Assembly: GCF_009687865.1 (NCBI RefSeq)
Contig: NZ_BLAE01000072.1
Span: 1 to 60,286, forward strand
Length of the DNA stretch: 60,286 bases
Reading direction: 5' to 3'
From: Acrocarpospora macrocephala
Lineage (GTDB): Bacteria > Actinomycetota > Actinomycetes > Streptosporangiales > Streptosporangiaceae
Every line of letters begins with the position of its first letter. The first letter of the stretch is position 1. Below the pieces are notes generated by a model. It worked only from the letters and a program-made list of their open reading frames with translations, was not told where the DNA came from and did not search any database. A program made the translations under genes and the position numbers. Positions 42,398-52,945 of this stretch are shown piece by piece.

Positions 42398-44932
42398 ATG
42401 GCCACCCGTGCGTCTGGAAGCGGATCCGGAAAGCGCCCTGCCCAGCGCTCCGGCTCTCGTCCGGCTGCCGCGAAGCGGACGCCATCATCCTCGGGGCGGC
42501 GTGCGCCCGCGCGTCCGGCAGCCCGCAAGGCCGCGCCGAAACGGCCGGTCGGCACCGGGCAGGATCCGGTCAGCTGGGTCTTCATGATGATCGGCAAGCT
42601 GGTCATCGGGCTCTGGCTGCTGGTCGCCAACGCCATGGGCGGCGCCGTACGGTCGCTGGGACAGGGGGCGAAGGAGTTGGACCCCGTACACCGGCGCGAC
42701 GGCGCCGGATTCGCCGTGCTGGCCGGATCGATCACGCTCGCGGCCTTGACCTGGCGGGACAAGAAGGGCGAGTTCGCCACCGTCGTCGACGCGATCGTGC
42801 ACGGCGCGGTCGGGTCGCTGGCCTGGTCGGTGCCGGTGCTGATGGCGCTGCTGTCCTGGCGGTTCCTCCGGCATCCGGACCAGAACGCCGAGACCGGGCG
42901 CATGGTCATCGGGTGGGCCGCGCTGCTGGCCGGGATCCTCGGGGTCGTGCACGTGGCGCATGACACGCCGTACCCGTCCGGGGGGCCGGGGGACGGGATG
43001 GAGAAGGTGTCGCAGGCGGGCGGCATGCTCGGGTTCGTGGTGTCGGCGCCGCCCGCCAGCATCCTGCCCGCGTTCGTGACGATCCCGCTGCTGCTGATGT
43101 TGTCCGGGTTCGGGGTGCTGGTGATCACGGCCACGCCGGTGCACCGGGTGCCGGAGCGGCTGTCGGAGATCCGGCATCTGCTGTTCCAGCGGCCCGCCGA
43201 GGGCAGCGCGCCGCCGTCCACGGCGCCGCCGCGCAAGCGCAAGCGGGCCAAGCCGGAGCCGGAGGTGGGCGACCGGGTCAAGCCGTACGACACCCCGGTG
43301 ATCAAGGAGAACTCGCCGGAGATCATGCCGGGGTTCGAGCCGGAGCCCGAGCCCGTGGTCGCGGCCCCGGAACCGCCGCTGTCGCCGCCGGAGCCGACGC
43401 CGGCGCCGCGCAAGGTCGAGCAGCTGGTGTTGTCGCCGCAGGCCGGTCCGTACACGCTGCCGGACGCGATGGCGCTGCGTCCGGGCAGCGCGCCGAAGGC
43501 GGAGACCAAGGCGAACAAGATCGTGGTGAACGCGCTGTCCAGCGTGCTGGAGCAGTTCGCCATCGACGCCCAGGTGATCGGTTTCACCCGGGGCCCGACG
43601 GTCACCCGCTACGAGATCGAGCTGGGCCCGTCGGTGAAGGTGGAGAAGGTCACCGCCCTCGCCAAGAACATCGCCTATGCCGTTAAATCCGCCGACGTCC
43701 GGATTCTGTCGCCCATTCCCGGAAAATCCGCTATTGGGGTGGAGATTCCGAATACCGATAAGGATCTGGTGTCGCTGGGGGACGTGCTGCGCTCGCAGGT
43801 CGCCCAGGCCGACCACCATCCGATGATCGTCGGGCTCGGCAAGGACGTCGAGGGCCGCACAATAGTGGCCAACCTCGCCAAGATGCCGCACATCCTGATC
43901 GCCGGCGCGACCGGCGCGGGCAAGTCCACGTGCATCAACGGCCTGATCACCTCGATCCTGATGCGCTCCACCCCGGACGAGGTACGGATGGTCCTCGTCG
44001 ACCCCAAACGGGTCGAACTCAATATGTACGAGGGCATCCCCCACCTGATCACCCCCATCATCACCAACCCCAAGAAGGCCGCCGAGGCCCTCGAATGGGT
44101 GGTGGGCGAGATGGACCGCCGCTACGACGACCTGGCCGCCAGCGGCTTCCGGCACGTGGACGACTTCAACAAGGCGGTCCGCGCGGGCAAGCTCGTGCCG
44201 CCGCCGGGGAGCGAGCGCGTCTACCAGCCGTACCCGTACCTGCTGGTGATCGTGGACGAGCTGGCCGACCTGATGATGGTCGCCCCGCGCGACGTGGAGG
44301 ACTCCATCGTCCGGATCACCCAGCTGGCCCGCGCCGCCGGGATCCACCTGGTCATCGCCACCCAGCGCCCCTCGGTGGACGTGGTGACCGGCCTGATCAA
44401 GGCCAACGTGCCGTCCCGGCTGGCCTTCGCCACCTCCTCGCTGGCCGACTCCCGGGTCATCCTGGACCAGCCGGGCGCCGAGAAGCTGGTCGGCCAGGGT
44501 GACGCGCTGTTCCTGCCGATGGGCGCGAGCAAGCCGATGCGGCTGCAGAACGCGTTCGTCTCGGAGAAGGAGATCTCCGAGATCGTCGCCCACTGCAAGG
44601 CGCAGATGCAGGTCGAGTACCGCGACGACGTGGCCGCCTCGGCGGTGGCCAAGCGGGAGATCGACGAGGAGATCGGCGACGACCTGGACCTGCTGGTGCA
44701 GGCCGCCGAGCTGATCGTCACCACCCAGTTCGGCTCCACCTCGATGCTCCAGCGCAAGCTCCGGGTGGGCTTCGCCAAGGCGGGCCGCCTGATGGACCTG
44801 CTGGAGAGCCGGAACGTGGTGGGCCCGAGCGAGGGTTCCAAGGCCCGCGAGGTCAAGGTGAAACCCGACGAGCTGCCGGGCCTGCTGGCCGACCTGCGCG
44901 GCGGCGAACCCCCGGCAAATACCGACGCCTAG
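42398..44932 (+). CDS. ftsK: DNA translocase FtsK/SpoIIIE
   Basis: This is a septum-associated DNA pump that clears chromosomes from closing septa. The 844-residue protein has a basic low-complexity N-terminus, about four membrane helices (50-250), a Pro/Glu-rich linker, and the motor domain with Walker A GATGAGKST (about 502-510) and Walker B LLVIVDELADLMMV. The C-terminal gamma winged helix (TSMLQRKLRVGFAKAGRLMD) reads orienting sequences. ATG 42398 is used rather than the near upstream TTG. It is the first gene of the conserved housekeeping block. Confidence 0.96.
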   Translation: MATRASGSGSGKRPAQRSGSRPAAAKRTPSSSGRRAPARPAARKAAPKRPVGTGQDPVSWVFMMIGKLVIGLWLLVANAMGGAVRSLGQGAKELDPVHRRDGAGFAVLAGSITLAALTWRDKKGEFATVVDAIVHGAVGSLAWSVPVLMALLSWRFLRHPDQNAETGRMVIGWAALLAGILGVVHVAHDTPYPSGGPGDGMEKVSQAGGMLGFVVSAPPASILPAFVTIPLLLMLSGFGVLVITATPVHRVPERLSEIRHLLFQRPAEGSAPPSTAPPRKRKRAKPEPEVGDRVKPYDTPVIKENSPEIMPGFEPEPEPVVAAPEPPLSPPEPTPAPRKVEQLVLSPQAGPYTLPDAMALRPGSAPKAETKANKIVVNALSSVLEQFAIDAQVIGFTRGPTVTRYEIELGPSVKVEKVTALAKNIAYAVKSADVRILSPIPGKSAIGVEIPNTDKDLVSLGDVLRSQVAQADHHPMIVGLGKDVEGRTIVANLAKMPHILIAGATGAGKSTCINGLITSILMRSTPDEVRMVLVDPKRVELNMYEGIPHLITPIITNPKKAAEALEWVVGEMDRRYDDLAASGFRHVDDFNKAVRAGKLVPPPGSERVYQPYPYLLVIVDELADLMMVAPRDVEDSIVRITQLARAAGIHLVIATQRPSVDVVTGLIKANVPSRLAFATSSLADSRVILDQPGAEKLVGQGDALFLPMGASKPMRLQNAFVSEKEISEIVAHCKAQMQVEYRDDVAASAVAKREIDEEIGDDLDLLVQAAELIVTTQFGSTSMLQRKLRVGFAKAGRLMDLLESRNVVGPSEGSKAREVKVKPDELPGLLADLRGGEPPANTDA

Positions 44933-44953
44933 CCCCTTTGTTGGACAAAGGGG
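44933..44953 (+). terminator. Hairpin after ftsK
   Basis: CCCCTTTGT-TGG-ACAAAGGGG is a perfect 9-bp stem beginning at the ftsK stop. It has no T tract, so it may be a terminator or an mRNA 3'-end stabiliser. Confidence 0.6.
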
Positions 44954-45033
44954 ACCCCGCTGCTCAACGCCGTGAAGGTGACTGATTGAATATGGATAAC
45001 TACGCAACGTCGGGCGGCGGGAGGCGTTGACCT

Positions 45034-45777
45034 ATGTCAATCGGGGCAATTCTGGCGGAGGCACGGCAGCGAGCGGGACTGTCCGTAGCCGAACTGAGTG
45101 AACGGACGCGGATCAGGGAATCCGTGATCAACGCCGTGGAACGGGATGACTACTCCGTCTGCGGCGGCGACTTCTACGCGCGCGGCCATCTGCGATCGAT
45201 GGCCAAAGAACTCAACCTGGATCCGGACGCGCTGGTCCGGCAGTACAACGACTCGTACGGCGGGCTCCAGGTCCAGGTCCGCGCATCCGAGATGTTCAAG
45301 GGCGACACCCCCATCAAGCTGTACGAGCGGCGCACGCCGAACTGGACCATGGCGATGGCGATCGCGCTGGGCATCGCGATGGTGTTCGGGCTGGTCCGGA
45401 TCATGGGCTCGCAGTCCTCGCAGACGCAGACCGCGGCCAAGGCGGGCGCGGCGATACCCAAGGCTCCGGCCAAACCGGCGCCCGCGGTGCCGCTGACCCG
45501 GCCGGTCACGGCGGTGGCCGACCTGGTCACCGTGAAGATCTCGGCCACCAGCGCGGCCTGGGTGAACGTGCGGGACGTCAAGGGCAAGATCCTGTATCAG
45601 GGCATGATGGCCTCGGGCGACTCGGAGACCTTCAAGGCCCGCAAGAAGATCAAGATGACCTTCGGGGACGCCGGGGCGATGCGCGTCGTGGTCAACGGCA
45701 AGGACCTTGGAGCTCCAGGAAGATCGGGACAGATGGTGCGCCGGACGTACGGGCCGGGGGTCCCGCGTCCCCGGTAG
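45034..45777 (+). CDS. RodZ-like HTH membrane protein
   Basis: The 247-residue protein has an N-terminal HTH_25 domain ([20 protein letters not shown] to [12 protein letters not shown]), one membrane helix ([20 protein letters not shown], about 108-128), a Pro/Ala linker and a C-terminal DUF4115 beta domain ([20 protein letters not shown]). RodZ links the cytoskeleton to cell-wall synthesis in rods. In actinobacteria without MreB control of rod shape its partner is less clear. Gene order ftsK, rodZ-like, rimO is conserved. Confidence 0.88.
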   Translation: MSIGAILAEARQRAGLSVAELSERTRIRESVINAVERDDYSVCGGDFYARGHLRSMAKELNLDPDALVRQYNDSYGGLQVQVRASEMFKGDTPIKLYERRTPNWTMAMAIALGIAMVFGLVRIMGSQSSQTQTAAKAGAAIPKAPAKPAPAVPLTRPVTAVADLVTVKISATSAAWVNVRDVKGKILYQGMMASGDSETFKARKKIKMTFGDAGAMRVVVNGKDLGAPGRSGQMVRRTYGPGVPRPR

Positions 45778-45806
45778 GTTCCGACTCCCGATACCGTAGT
45801 TTCATC

Positions 45807-47213
45807 ATGTCTTCTCGCCGAACCGTATCGATGGTCACCCTGGGTTGCGCCCGTAACGAGGTCGACTCGGAAGAGCTGGCCGCGCGCCTGGAATCCGCGG
45901 GCTGGCAACTGGGGGACGATGACCCGGACGTCATCGTGGTGAACACCTGCGGCTTCATCGAGTCGGCGAAGAAGGACTCGATCGACACGCTGCTGGCGGC
46001 CGCCGACTCCGGCGCCAAAGTGGTCGCGGCCGGCTGCATGGCGGAGCGCTACGGGGCCGAGCTGGCCGACGCGCTCCCCGAGGCGGCGGCCGTCATCTCC
46101 TTCGACGACTACACCGACATCGGCGGGCGACTCGACGACGTGCTCGCCGGTCGCCCGCTCAAGCCGCACACCCCGCGCGACCGGCGCACGCTGCTGCCGA
46201 TCAGCCCCGTCGAACGGGTCAACGGCAGCGCGCACATCCCCGGCCACGGGGCGCTGCCGGCGGGCCTGGCCCCGGCCAGCGGCCCGCGGACGCTGCGCAA
46301 GCGGCTCAGCGGCGGCCCGGTGGCCTCGCTCAAACTGGCCTCCGGCTGCGACCGGCGCTGCACGTTCTGCGCCATCCCGGCCTTCCGCGGGGCCTACGTG
46401 TCGCGCCAGCCCGACGATCTGGTCGCCGAGGCGGCCTGGCTGGCCGAGCAGGGCGTCCGGGAGCTCGTCCTGGTCAGCGAGAACTCCACGTCGTACGGGA
46501 AGGATCTGGGCGATCTGAGGGCCCTGGAGAAGCTGCTGCCCCGGCTGGCCGGGGTGGACGGCATCGACCGGGTCCGGGTCAGCTACCTGCAGCCCGCCGA
46601 GCTCCGGCCCGGCCTGCTCGACGTGATCGCCGCGACCGAGGGCGTCGCCCCCTACTTCGACCTGTCGTTCCAGCACGCCAGCGGCCCGGTGCTGCGCCGG
46701 ATGCGCCGGTTCGGCGATCCGCAGCGGTTCCTGGACCTGCTGGCCCAGGTGCGCGAGCGCGCCCCCGAGGCGGGCGTGCGCTCCAACTTCATCGTCGGCT
46801 TCCCCGGCGAGACCGAGGCGCAGTTCGCCGAGCTCGCCGACTTCCTCACCGAGGCCAGGCTGGACGTCATCGGCGTCTTCGGCTACTCCGACGAGGACGG
46901 CACCGAGGCCGCCTCCTTCGACGGCAAGCTGGACCCGGACGAGGTCGAGCAGCGGGTGGCCGCCCTCACCGAGCTGGCCGAGGAGCTGACCGCCCAGCGC
47001 GCCGAGGAGCGCATCGGCACCGAGCTGGAGGTGCTGATCGAGGAGGATCTGGGCGACGGCGGCTACGAGGGCCGCGCCGCCCACCAGGGCCCCGAGGTCG
47101 ACGGGGCGGTCACCGTCCAGGGCATCGGCCTGCTGCCCGGCCAGATCGTCCGCGCCGTCGCGGTGGATTCGGAAGGGGTTGACCTGATCGCCCGTATCAA
47201 GGCTGGTTCGTGA
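45807..47213 (+). CDS. rimO: Ribosomal protein S12 methylthiotransferase RimO
   Basis: This radical SAM enzyme adds a methylthio group to the conserved aspartate of S12. The 468-residue protein has the UPF0004 domain ([37 protein letters not shown]), the radical-SAM cluster CDRRCTFC (Cys181, Cys185, Cys188) and a C-terminal TRAM domain. Two 4Fe-4S clusters are expected from the six cysteines. Its stop overlaps the pgsA GTG (GTGA). Confidence 0.95.
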   Translation: MSSRRTVSMVTLGCARNEVDSEELAARLESAGWQLGDDDPDVIVVNTCGFIESAKKDSIDTLLAAADSGAKVVAAGCMAERYGAELADALPEAAAVISFDDYTDIGGRLDDVLAGRPLKPHTPRDRRTLLPISPVERVNGSAHIPGHGALPAGLAPASGPRTLRKRLSGGPVASLKLASGCDRRCTFCAIPAFRGAYVSRQPDDLVAEAAWLAEQGVRELVLVSENSTSYGKDLGDLRALEKLLPRLAGVDGIDRVRVSYLQPAELRPGLLDVIAATEGVAPYFDLSFQHASGPVLRRMRRFGDPQRFLDLLAQVRERAPEAGVRSNFIVGFPGETEAQFAELADFLTEARLDVIGVFGYSDEDGTEAASFDGKLDPDEVEQRVAALTELAEELTAQRAEERIGTELEVLIEEDLGDGGYEGRAAHQGPEVDGAVTVQGIGLLPGQIVRAVAVDSEGVDLIARIKAGS

Positions 47214-47863
47214 GCGAGAGCAGCGAGCAGACCGCACAGAAGTCCGGCGCCGAGGCCCCCATGGTCTCGGCGGCGGTTCCTGACGCGGCCGGCGGCCTGG
47301 AGGCGAGACCGATGGTCAGCACCTGGAACATCGCCAACGCGCTCACCGTGGCGCGGCTGGCGATCGTCCCGGTCTTCATCGTCTTCCTGTTCGTGGACGG
47401 CCAGGGCTGGCGGATCGCCGCGCTGGCGGTCTTCCTGGTGGCCTCCCTCACCGACCAGCTGGACGGCTGGCTGGCCCGGCGCTACGGCCTGGTCACCGAC
47501 TTCGGCAAGATCGCCGACCCGATCGCCGACAAGGCCCTGATCGGCTCGGCGCTGGTCTGCCTGTCATTGCTCGGCGAGATCGCCTGGTGGGTGACCGCGG
47601 TGATCATCGCCAGAGAATTGGGCGTGACTTTGCTTAGGTTCGCGGTTATCCGGCATGGGGTGATCCCGGCCAGCTACGGCGGCAAGGTCAAGACCGTGCT
47701 GCAGATCCTGGCCATCGCGCTCTACATCTGGCCGGGCGTGCCCGATCTGGCCCGCTGGTCGGCGATGGCGCTGGCGTTGCTGGTGACCGTGGCCACCGGC
47801 CTGGACTACGTGTTCCGCGCGATCCGGTTGCGGCAGGTGGCGAGGAGGTCGCGGGCCGCATGA
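47210..47863 (+). CDS. pgsA: CDP-diacylglycerol-glycerol-3-phosphate 3-phosphatidyltransferase
   Basis: The enzyme makes phosphatidylglycerol phosphate in the membrane. The 217-residue protein has the CDP-alcohol phosphotransferase motif as [24 protein letters not shown] (in order Asp85, Gly86, Ala89, Arg90, Gly99, Asp103, Asp107) and about five membrane helices. Its stop overlaps the start of the CinA-type gene. Confidence 0.93.
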   Translation: MSESSEQTAQKSGAEAPMVSAAVPDAAGGLEARPMVSTWNIANALTVARLAIVPVFIVFLFVDGQGWRIAALAVFLVASLTDQLDGWLARRYGLVTDFGKIADPIADKALIGSALVCLSLLGEIAWWVTAVIIARELGVTLLRFAVIRHGVIPASYGGKVKTVLQILAIALYIWPGVPDLARWSAMALALLVTVATGLDYVFRAIRLRQVARRSRAA

Positions 47864-48348
47864 CGGCTTCGGAGATCCTCGCGGCGCTGGTCGGCAGGCA
47901 GGCGACCGTGGCCGTGGCCGAGTCGCTGACCGGCGGCCTGATCGGCGCGGCCCTGACGACGCCCAGCGGCGCCTCCGCGGCCTTCGCGGGGGGCGTCATC
48001 GCGTACGCGACGGAGCTCAAGGCCAGGCTGCTGGGCGTGCCCGAGGACCTGCTGGCCAGGGAGGGCGCCGTGCATCCGGCCGTGGCCGCCGCGATGGCGG
48101 CGGGGGTGCGCGCGCTGGCCCGGGCCGACTACGGACTGGCCGTCACCGGCGTGGCCGGGCCCGACCCCCAGGACGGCCGGCCGGTCGGCACCGTGCACGT
48201 GGCCGTCGCCGGCCCGGAAAACCAGGTCTGGCACCGGGACCTGCTGCTCAACGGCTCGCGTGAGAACATCCGCGCGCACACCTGTCAGGAGGCGCTGGAT
48301 CTACTTCTAGGTGTGCTGCAGGTCAATTCGGGGGAACATTCAGGATGA
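47860..48348 (+). CDS. cinA: CinA C-terminal domain, nicotinamide-nucleotide amidohydrolase
   Basis: The enzyme deamidates NMN in pyridine nucleotide recycling. The 162-residue stand-alone domain has [37 protein letters not shown] and [20 protein letters not shown]. It lacks the N-terminal COG1058 domain of full-length CinA, so only the amidohydrolase is encoded, as is usual in actinobacteria. Confidence 0.93.
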   Translation: MTASEILAALVGRQATVAVAESLTGGLIGAALTTPSGASAAFAGGVIAYATELKARLLGVPEDLLAREGAVHPAVAAAMAAGVRALARADYGLAVTGVAGPDPQDGRPVGTVHVAVAGPENQVWHRDLLLNGSRENIRAHTCQEALDLLLGVLQVNSGEHSG

Positions 48349-48595
48349 TTACCGCGTTACGTCCCCAGCGAACATGCTCACCTCGGTCTGCCGCGGTGTC
48401 GCTCGATACAGGTACGGTGGAGCTGTGAGTGAGGTCCGAGAGCCATTGGCGAGGAGTAAGGCAAGGACGCGCCCGGCGAAGGGGCCGAGCGATCCCCTGA
48501 TGACAGCGAGGAATATGTACGAAGGGCGAGGAAAGCGATACGAACCGACAACGCGGAACGTCGTGCCGACGCCCGCGCCGGGGAGGGAGCGACAG

Positions 48596-48952
48596 ATGGT
48601 CCTGCTGCGTCAGCTGCTCGGTGACGTCCTGCGGCGGCTGAGAGTGCGTCAGAGCCGCACGCTGCGCGAGGTTTCCACGCTGGCCCGTGTCTCTCTCGGC
48701 TACCTGTCCGAGGTGGAACGCGGCCAGAAGGAGGCATCCTCCGAGCTGCTTGCCTCGATCTGCGGCGCGCTGGGCGTTCCGCTGTCGCAGGTGCTTCGTG
48801 AAGTGTCCGACCAGTTCGCGCTCGCCGAGCTGCAGCATGCCCCGGTTCTGGCCGATGTGCCGGAGCACGAGCGGCTGCCGATCTCGGAGACCGTGCCTAC
48901 CGGTCCTGAGTTCGGGGACTTCCCCGAGGTCAAGGACATGGTGGCGGCCTAG
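48596..48952 (+). CDS. clgR: ClgR-type XRE regulator
   Basis: The 118-residue protein with [40 protein letters not shown] and [17 protein letters not shown] matches ClgR, the activator of clp protease and stress genes, which lies beside pgsA and cinA in many actinobacteria. ATG 48596 has GGGAGGGAG upstream and matches the family N-terminus. In-frame starts at 48425 or 48500 would add a basic extension. The C-terminal VAA tail may be a degradation signal. Its stop overlaps that of the convergent glycosylase gene. Confidence 0.85.
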   Translation: MVLLRQLLGDVLRRLRVRQSRTLREVSTLARVSLGYLSEVERGQKEASSELLASICGALGVPLSQVLREVSDQFALAELQHAPVLADVPEHERLPISETVPTGPEFGDFPEVKDMVAA

Positions 48953-49752
48953 CCCTGTTGGCAGGTCCGGCACCAGTAGACCAGCCGTTCGGTTGGTTGT
49001 GAGCCGATCTCTTTACTGCCGATCTTTTTACTACTGACTGGATTTCCGCAGACACGGCAGGGGCGGCGTGCCCTGCCATAGACCCACATCGCACGCCCCG
49101 GCCTCGGATCACCGGTCGTCACCGGTCCAGGCCCTTCCTTGCTCGATTCCATCAGGCGGTGTGCGAGCTCGACCAGCTCCGCCAGGTCCGCCATCGATCC
49201 CACCGCACCGACTTCGCGCCACGGCGACAGACGCGCCAGGAACAGCGTCTCGGCCCGCCAGATCGTGCCGATCCCCGCCAGGTTGCGCTGGTCCAGTAGC
49301 GCCTCCGCGATGGTGCGCCCGGGTTCCCCCGCCAGGTTGGCGGCGGCCCGTTCGGCGTCCCAGTCCGCGCCCAGCAGGTCGGGGCCCAGATGGCCGACGA
49401 CCTGGTCCTCGCGCGCGGTCGGGAGCAGGTCGACCATGCCGAGCCGTACCCCGACGGCCTGCCATTCCGCGTTGGCCAGGATCAGGCGGATCACGTCGCC
49501 GCCGCGCACCGGCCGCCCGGTGGGGTGGATCTGCCAGCTGCCGTCCATCCTCAGGTGGGTGTGCACGGTGAGGCCGCCCTCGACCCGGGTGAGCAGGTGT
49601 TTGCCGCGCGACTCGGTGCTCAGCACCCGGCGGCCGCGCAGGTCGGCGGTGGCGTGCCGGGGCACCCGGAAGTCGGATCTGGTCAGCGCCCGGCCGTCCA
49701 GCGCCGCGCGAAGCGTCTTCGCGGTGCGGTAGACCGCGTCCCCCTCGGGCAT
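48949..49752 (-). CDS. nei: Fpg/Nei family DNA glycosylase (endonuclease VIII type)
   Basis: This base-excision repair enzyme removes oxidised bases and nicks the strand. The 267-residue protein starts MPEGD, where the mature Pro nucleophile and Glu are diagnostic of Nei. It has the H2TH region ([20 protein letters not shown]) and a C-terminal zinc finger (CRVCG...CRTC). The finger carries an odd internal repeat, [10 protein letters not shown], encoded by locally AT-rich DNA. The start shares one base with the Rrf2-type stop. Confidence 0.9.
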   Translation of the reverse strand: MPEGDAVYRTAKTLRAALDGRALTRSDFRVPRHATADLRGRRVLSTESRGKHLLTRVEGGLTVHTHLRMDGSWQIHPTGRPVRGGDVIRLILANAEWQAVGVRLGMVDLLPTAREDQVVGHLGPDLLGADWDAERAAANLAGEPGRTIAEALLDQRNLAGIGTIWRAETLFLARLSPWREVGAVGSMADLAELVELAHRLMESSKEGPGPVTTGDPRPGRAMWVYGRARRPCRVCGNPVSSKKIGSKEIGSQPTERLVYWCRTCQQG

Positions 49753-50216
49753 CAGACGGGGGTGTGGGAGTCCCAGGCCGAGGGGTCGTTGGACAGGTCG
49801 GTGACCCGCTTGGGCAGGTCGCCGCTGGCGATCTGGTCCAGCGTCACCTCTTCCAGGATGGCCCGCTCGCTGGCCCGCAGCGCGATCCACACCTGCTGCA
49901 GCGCCTGCGCCGCGCCCGTGTAGCCGACGTGTTCCGGCCGCTCGCCGCGCACGTTGGCCAGCGGGCCGTCCACCGCCCTGATCACGTCGGCCAAGGAGAT
50001 CTGGGAGGCCGGGCGGGCCAGCACGTAGCCGCCCTCGGGGCCGCGCTGGCCGCGCACCAGACCGGCCCTGCGCATCTGCAGCAGGATGTTCTCCAGGTAC
50101 TTGGGCGGCATCTCCTGGCCCTTGGCGAGTTCGCCCACGGTGGTGGGGCCTTCCCCGGACGCGGCGAGTTCGGCGGCGGCCCGGAGGGCATAGTCGACAC
50201 GGGCAGAAAGTCGCAT
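49752..50216 (-). CDS. Rrf2 family transcription regulator
   Basis: The 154-residue Rrf2 winged helix (MRLSARVDYALRAAAELAAS, PPKYLENILLQMRRAGLVRG, RGPEGGYVLARPASQISLAD) lacks the three-cysteine Fe-S motif of IscR and NsrR in its wing region, so it is probably not an Fe-S sensor. It is coupled to nei and divergent from the ABC exporter, across a 167-bp gap with the promoters of both. Confidence 0.9.
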   Translation of the reverse strand: MRLSARVDYALRAAAELAASGEGPTTVGELAKGQEMPPKYLENILLQMRRAGLVRGQRGPEGGYVLARPASQISLADVIRAVDGPLANVRGERPEHVGYTGAAQALQQVWIALRASERAILEEVTLDQIASGDLPKRVTDLSNDPSAWDSHTPV

Positions 50217-50383
50217 GTAGTCGATTATCCCGCCTGGTTGGCCGTGGTTAGACGGAGGGCCCGCAAATCATGCGCCCGGACCGGAACCGATGCCGGGGGC
50301 CAATGGGGATATATCACCCAAAAAATGACATGCGTGATGGGTTTTGGGCTTGATCTACTGGTCAAAGCGGACGAGGGGGATGG

Positions 50384-51355
50384 ATGTCAGTCATCGCGGT
50401 GCGGGAGCTTTCGCGCCACTACCGGGTGCGGATCTCCGGCGAGCGGAGTGGCCCGCGGCGGCTGTTACGGCCGCGGCTGAGCACCGTGCCCGCAGTTCAG
50501 GACGTCTCCTTCGCCGTCGACGCCGGGGAGATCGTGGGCTTCGTCGGCCCGAACGGCGCCGGCAAGACGACCGTGCTGAAATGCCTGTCCGGCGTGCTGC
50601 ATCCGACCTCCGGCGCCATCGACGTGCTCGGGTTCACCCCGCACCAGCGGCAGCGTGACTTCCTGAAGCGCATCACCCTGGTGATGGGCCAGCGCAACCA
50701 GCTGCTCTGGGACCTGCCGGCCTGGGACAGCTTCCTGGCCAACCAGGCGATCTACAGCATCGGCGCGGCGGAGTTCCGCGCGACGACCGACGAGCTGACC
50801 GAATTACTCTCCCTCGGCTCGGTGCTGCACAAGCCCGTCCGGCAGCTCAGCCTGGGCGAGCGCGCCCGGTGCGAGCTCGCCGCCGCCATGCTGCACCGCC
50901 CGGCCGTGCTCTTCCTGGACGAGCCGACCCTGGGGCTGGACTTCGACGCCCAGGACGCGGTGCGCTCCTTCGTCCGCGACTACGTCCGGCGGCATGCGGC
51001 GACGGTGCTGCTGACCAGCCACTACCTCGACGACATCACCTCGCTCGCGTCGCGGGTGCTGATCATCGGCAGCGGCCGGATCGCCTACGACGGGGCGCTG
51101 GGCGACCTGGTCGGGTTCGAGCACGAGGAGCGGGTGCTGACCGTCCAGATGGAGACCGCCGAGCCGGTGACGGTGCCGGGCGTGGACTCGCTGCGCCAGG
51201 ACGGGACCACGGTGGTGATCCGGGCCTCGCGCGCCGAGGCTAGCGCGGTGGCCGCGCACATCCTCAACCACTACCCGGTCAGGGACATCTCCATCGCCGG
51301 TCCGCCCCTCGACGACGTGCTCCGGAAGAAGATCACGAAGGCGGCCCGGGCCTGA
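50384..51355 (+). CDS. ABC-2 exporter ATP-binding protein
   Basis: The 323-residue ATPase has Walker A GPNGAGKTT (55-63), signature LSLGERARCELA, Walker B VLFLDEPTLGLD and the switch histidine in LLTSHYLDDI. The C-terminal extra domain is typical of the group paired with DUF990-type permeases. It is coupled to the next gene through overlapping stop and start. Confidence 0.93.
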   Translation: MSVIAVRELSRHYRVRISGERSGPRRLLRPRLSTVPAVQDVSFAVDAGEIVGFVGPNGAGKTTVLKCLSGVLHPTSGAIDVLGFTPHQRQRDFLKRITLVMGQRNQLLWDLPAWDSFLANQAIYSIGAAEFRATTDELTELLSLGSVLHKPVRQLSLGERARCELAAAMLHRPAVLFLDEPTLGLDFDAQDAVRSFVRDYVRRHAATVLLTSHYLDDITSLASRVLIIGSGRIAYDGALGDLVGFEHEERVLTVQMETAEPVTVPGVDSLRQDGTTVVIRASRAEASAVAAHILNHYPVRDISIAGPPLDDVLRKKITKAARA

Positions 51356-52143
51356 TGTGGCGGACCTATCGCGGCCTGATGACGGTCTCCTGGCGGGAGG
51401 CGATGGCCTTCCGGGCGGGCCTGGTCGTCTACCTGCTCAGTACCGTGTTCCCGTTCCTCATGATGGGCGTGTGGCTCACCATCACGCGGCAGACCGATCC
51501 GGCCGGGCTGGACGCCGGATATTTCATCTCGTATTACACGGCCGCCGCGGTCGTCAACCAGCTCACCTCGGTGTGGGTGATAGCCACCTGGGACGACGAG
51601 ATCCGCACCGGGCAGCTCAGCACCCGGCTGCTGCGCCCGCGTGACCCGGTGCACCAATTCCTCTGCCAGGAGGCGTGCCGCCGCGCGCTGGCCGGCGCGA
51701 TCGGGATCACCGCGCTGATCGTGATCCAGGTGACCGTGCCGGATTTCGGGCAGCCGCGCTCGATCGGCGCGGCGGCGCTCGCGGTGCTGTCCGTGCTGGC
51801 CGCCTTCGCGCTGAACTTCCTGATGCAATGCGTCTTCGGCATGCTGGCGTTCTGGCTCACCATGGTCCGCCGCGTGTACGGGGTGTGGATCGGGATCGGC
51901 TTCTTCCTCAGCGGCTGGGTCGCCCCCCTGGACACGCTGCCCGACGGGGTCCGTGCGATCGCGGAGCTGTCCCCGTTCGCGGCCACGCTCGCCACCCCCG
52001 TCTACACGCTCACCGGCACGATCTCCGGCGCCGAGTCCCTGCGGCTGCTCGGCGTCGCGGCGATCTGGATCGTGATCCTGCTCGTGCTGTATCGCGCCCT
52101 GTGGTTCGCCGGGCTGCGCCGCTTCGACGCTGTGGGGTCCTGA
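51355..52143 (+). CDS. ABC-2 type permease (first)
   Basis: This 262-residue membrane protein with six helices is the first of two unlike permeases (DUF990/ABC-2 type). Its start overlaps the ATPase stop. It exports an unknown substrate. Daunorubicin- and lantibiotic-type exporters share this design. Confidence 0.88.
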   Translation: MWRTYRGLMTVSWREAMAFRAGLVVYLLSTVFPFLMMGVWLTITRQTDPAGLDAGYFISYYTAAAVVNQLTSVWVIATWDDEIRTGQLSTRLLRPRDPVHQFLCQEACRRALAGAIGITALIVIQVTVPDFGQPRSIGAAALAVLSVLAAFALNFLMQCVFGMLAFWLTMVRRVYGVWIGIGFFLSGWVAPLDTLPDGVRAIAELSPFAATLATPVYTLTGTISGAESLRLLGVAAIWIVILLVLYRALWFAGLRRFDAVGS

Positions 52144-52144
52144 C

Positions 52145-52942
52145 ATGCACCGTGCCCGTGAGTACGCGCGCATGCTCCGCGTCTTCCACCGCGACTCGGT
52201 CCGGGCGGAGATCGCCTATCGGGCCGACTTCGCGGCCGGTGTCGTGCTCAGCCTGTTCTGGCACACCTGGGCGGTGCTCGGGCTGGCGGTGTTCTACCAG
52301 TTCGCGGAGGACATCCTCGGCTGGACGTTCCCCGAGGCAATCGTCGTGCTGGGCATGTTCCTGCTGATGAACGGGTTCCGGCAGCTCATCGTGACGCCCA
52401 ACCTGCAGCAGATGTCCGATCACATCAGGCTGGGCACGCTCGACTACCTCCTGCTCAAGCCGGTGAGCGCGCAGTTCATGGTCACCCTGCGGCGGTTCAA
52501 TCCGATCCTGTGGGTGGACTGCGTGATCGGCCTGGCCCTGGCCCTCGCGGGGGCGATCCTGCACGACGGTGTGCCAGGACCCGCCGACCTGCTGCTCTTC
52601 GCCGTGACGCTGGCCGCCGCGCTGATCATCGTGTACGCCCTCGGCGTGCTCCTCGTGGCCGTGGTCATCAGGACCGTGCAGGCCGAGGGCCTGGACATCC
52701 TGGTACGGGGCGCGTTCGAGGTGGGCCGTTTCCCGGTCGACTTCTACGGCGGCGTCACCGCGTGGATCTTCACGTTCTTCGTGCCGATCGCCCTGATCAC
52801 CGTCTTCCCCGCCCGGGCGCTGCTGGGCGACCTGCCGATCGCGGCCGCGGGTGCCTCCGCCGCCGGCGCGGCGCTCGCCCTGGCCCTCGCCACGCTGGTG
52901 TGGCGCGCCGCCCTGCGCTCCTACGAGGGCGCCAGCTCCTGA
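52145..52942 (+). CDS. ABC-2 type permease (second)
   Basis: A 265-residue membrane protein with six helices, starting one base after the first permease stop. HRDSVRAEIAYRADFAAGVV and TLDYLLLKPVSAQFMVTLRR are typical of DUF990-family permeases. It ends two bases before the convergent EEP gene stop. Confidence 0.88.
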   Translation: MHRAREYARMLRVFHRDSVRAEIAYRADFAAGVVLSLFWHTWAVLGLAVFYQFAEDILGWTFPEAIVVLGMFLLMNGFRQLIVTPNLQQMSDHIRLGTLDYLLLKPVSAQFMVTLRRFNPILWVDCVIGLALALAGAILHDGVPGPADLLLFAVTLAAALIIVYALGVLLVAVVIRTVQAEGLDILVRGAFEVGRFPVDFYGGVTAWIFTFFVPIALITVFPARALLGDLPIAAAGASAAGAALALALATLVWRAALRSYEGASS

Positions 52943-52945
52943 GGC

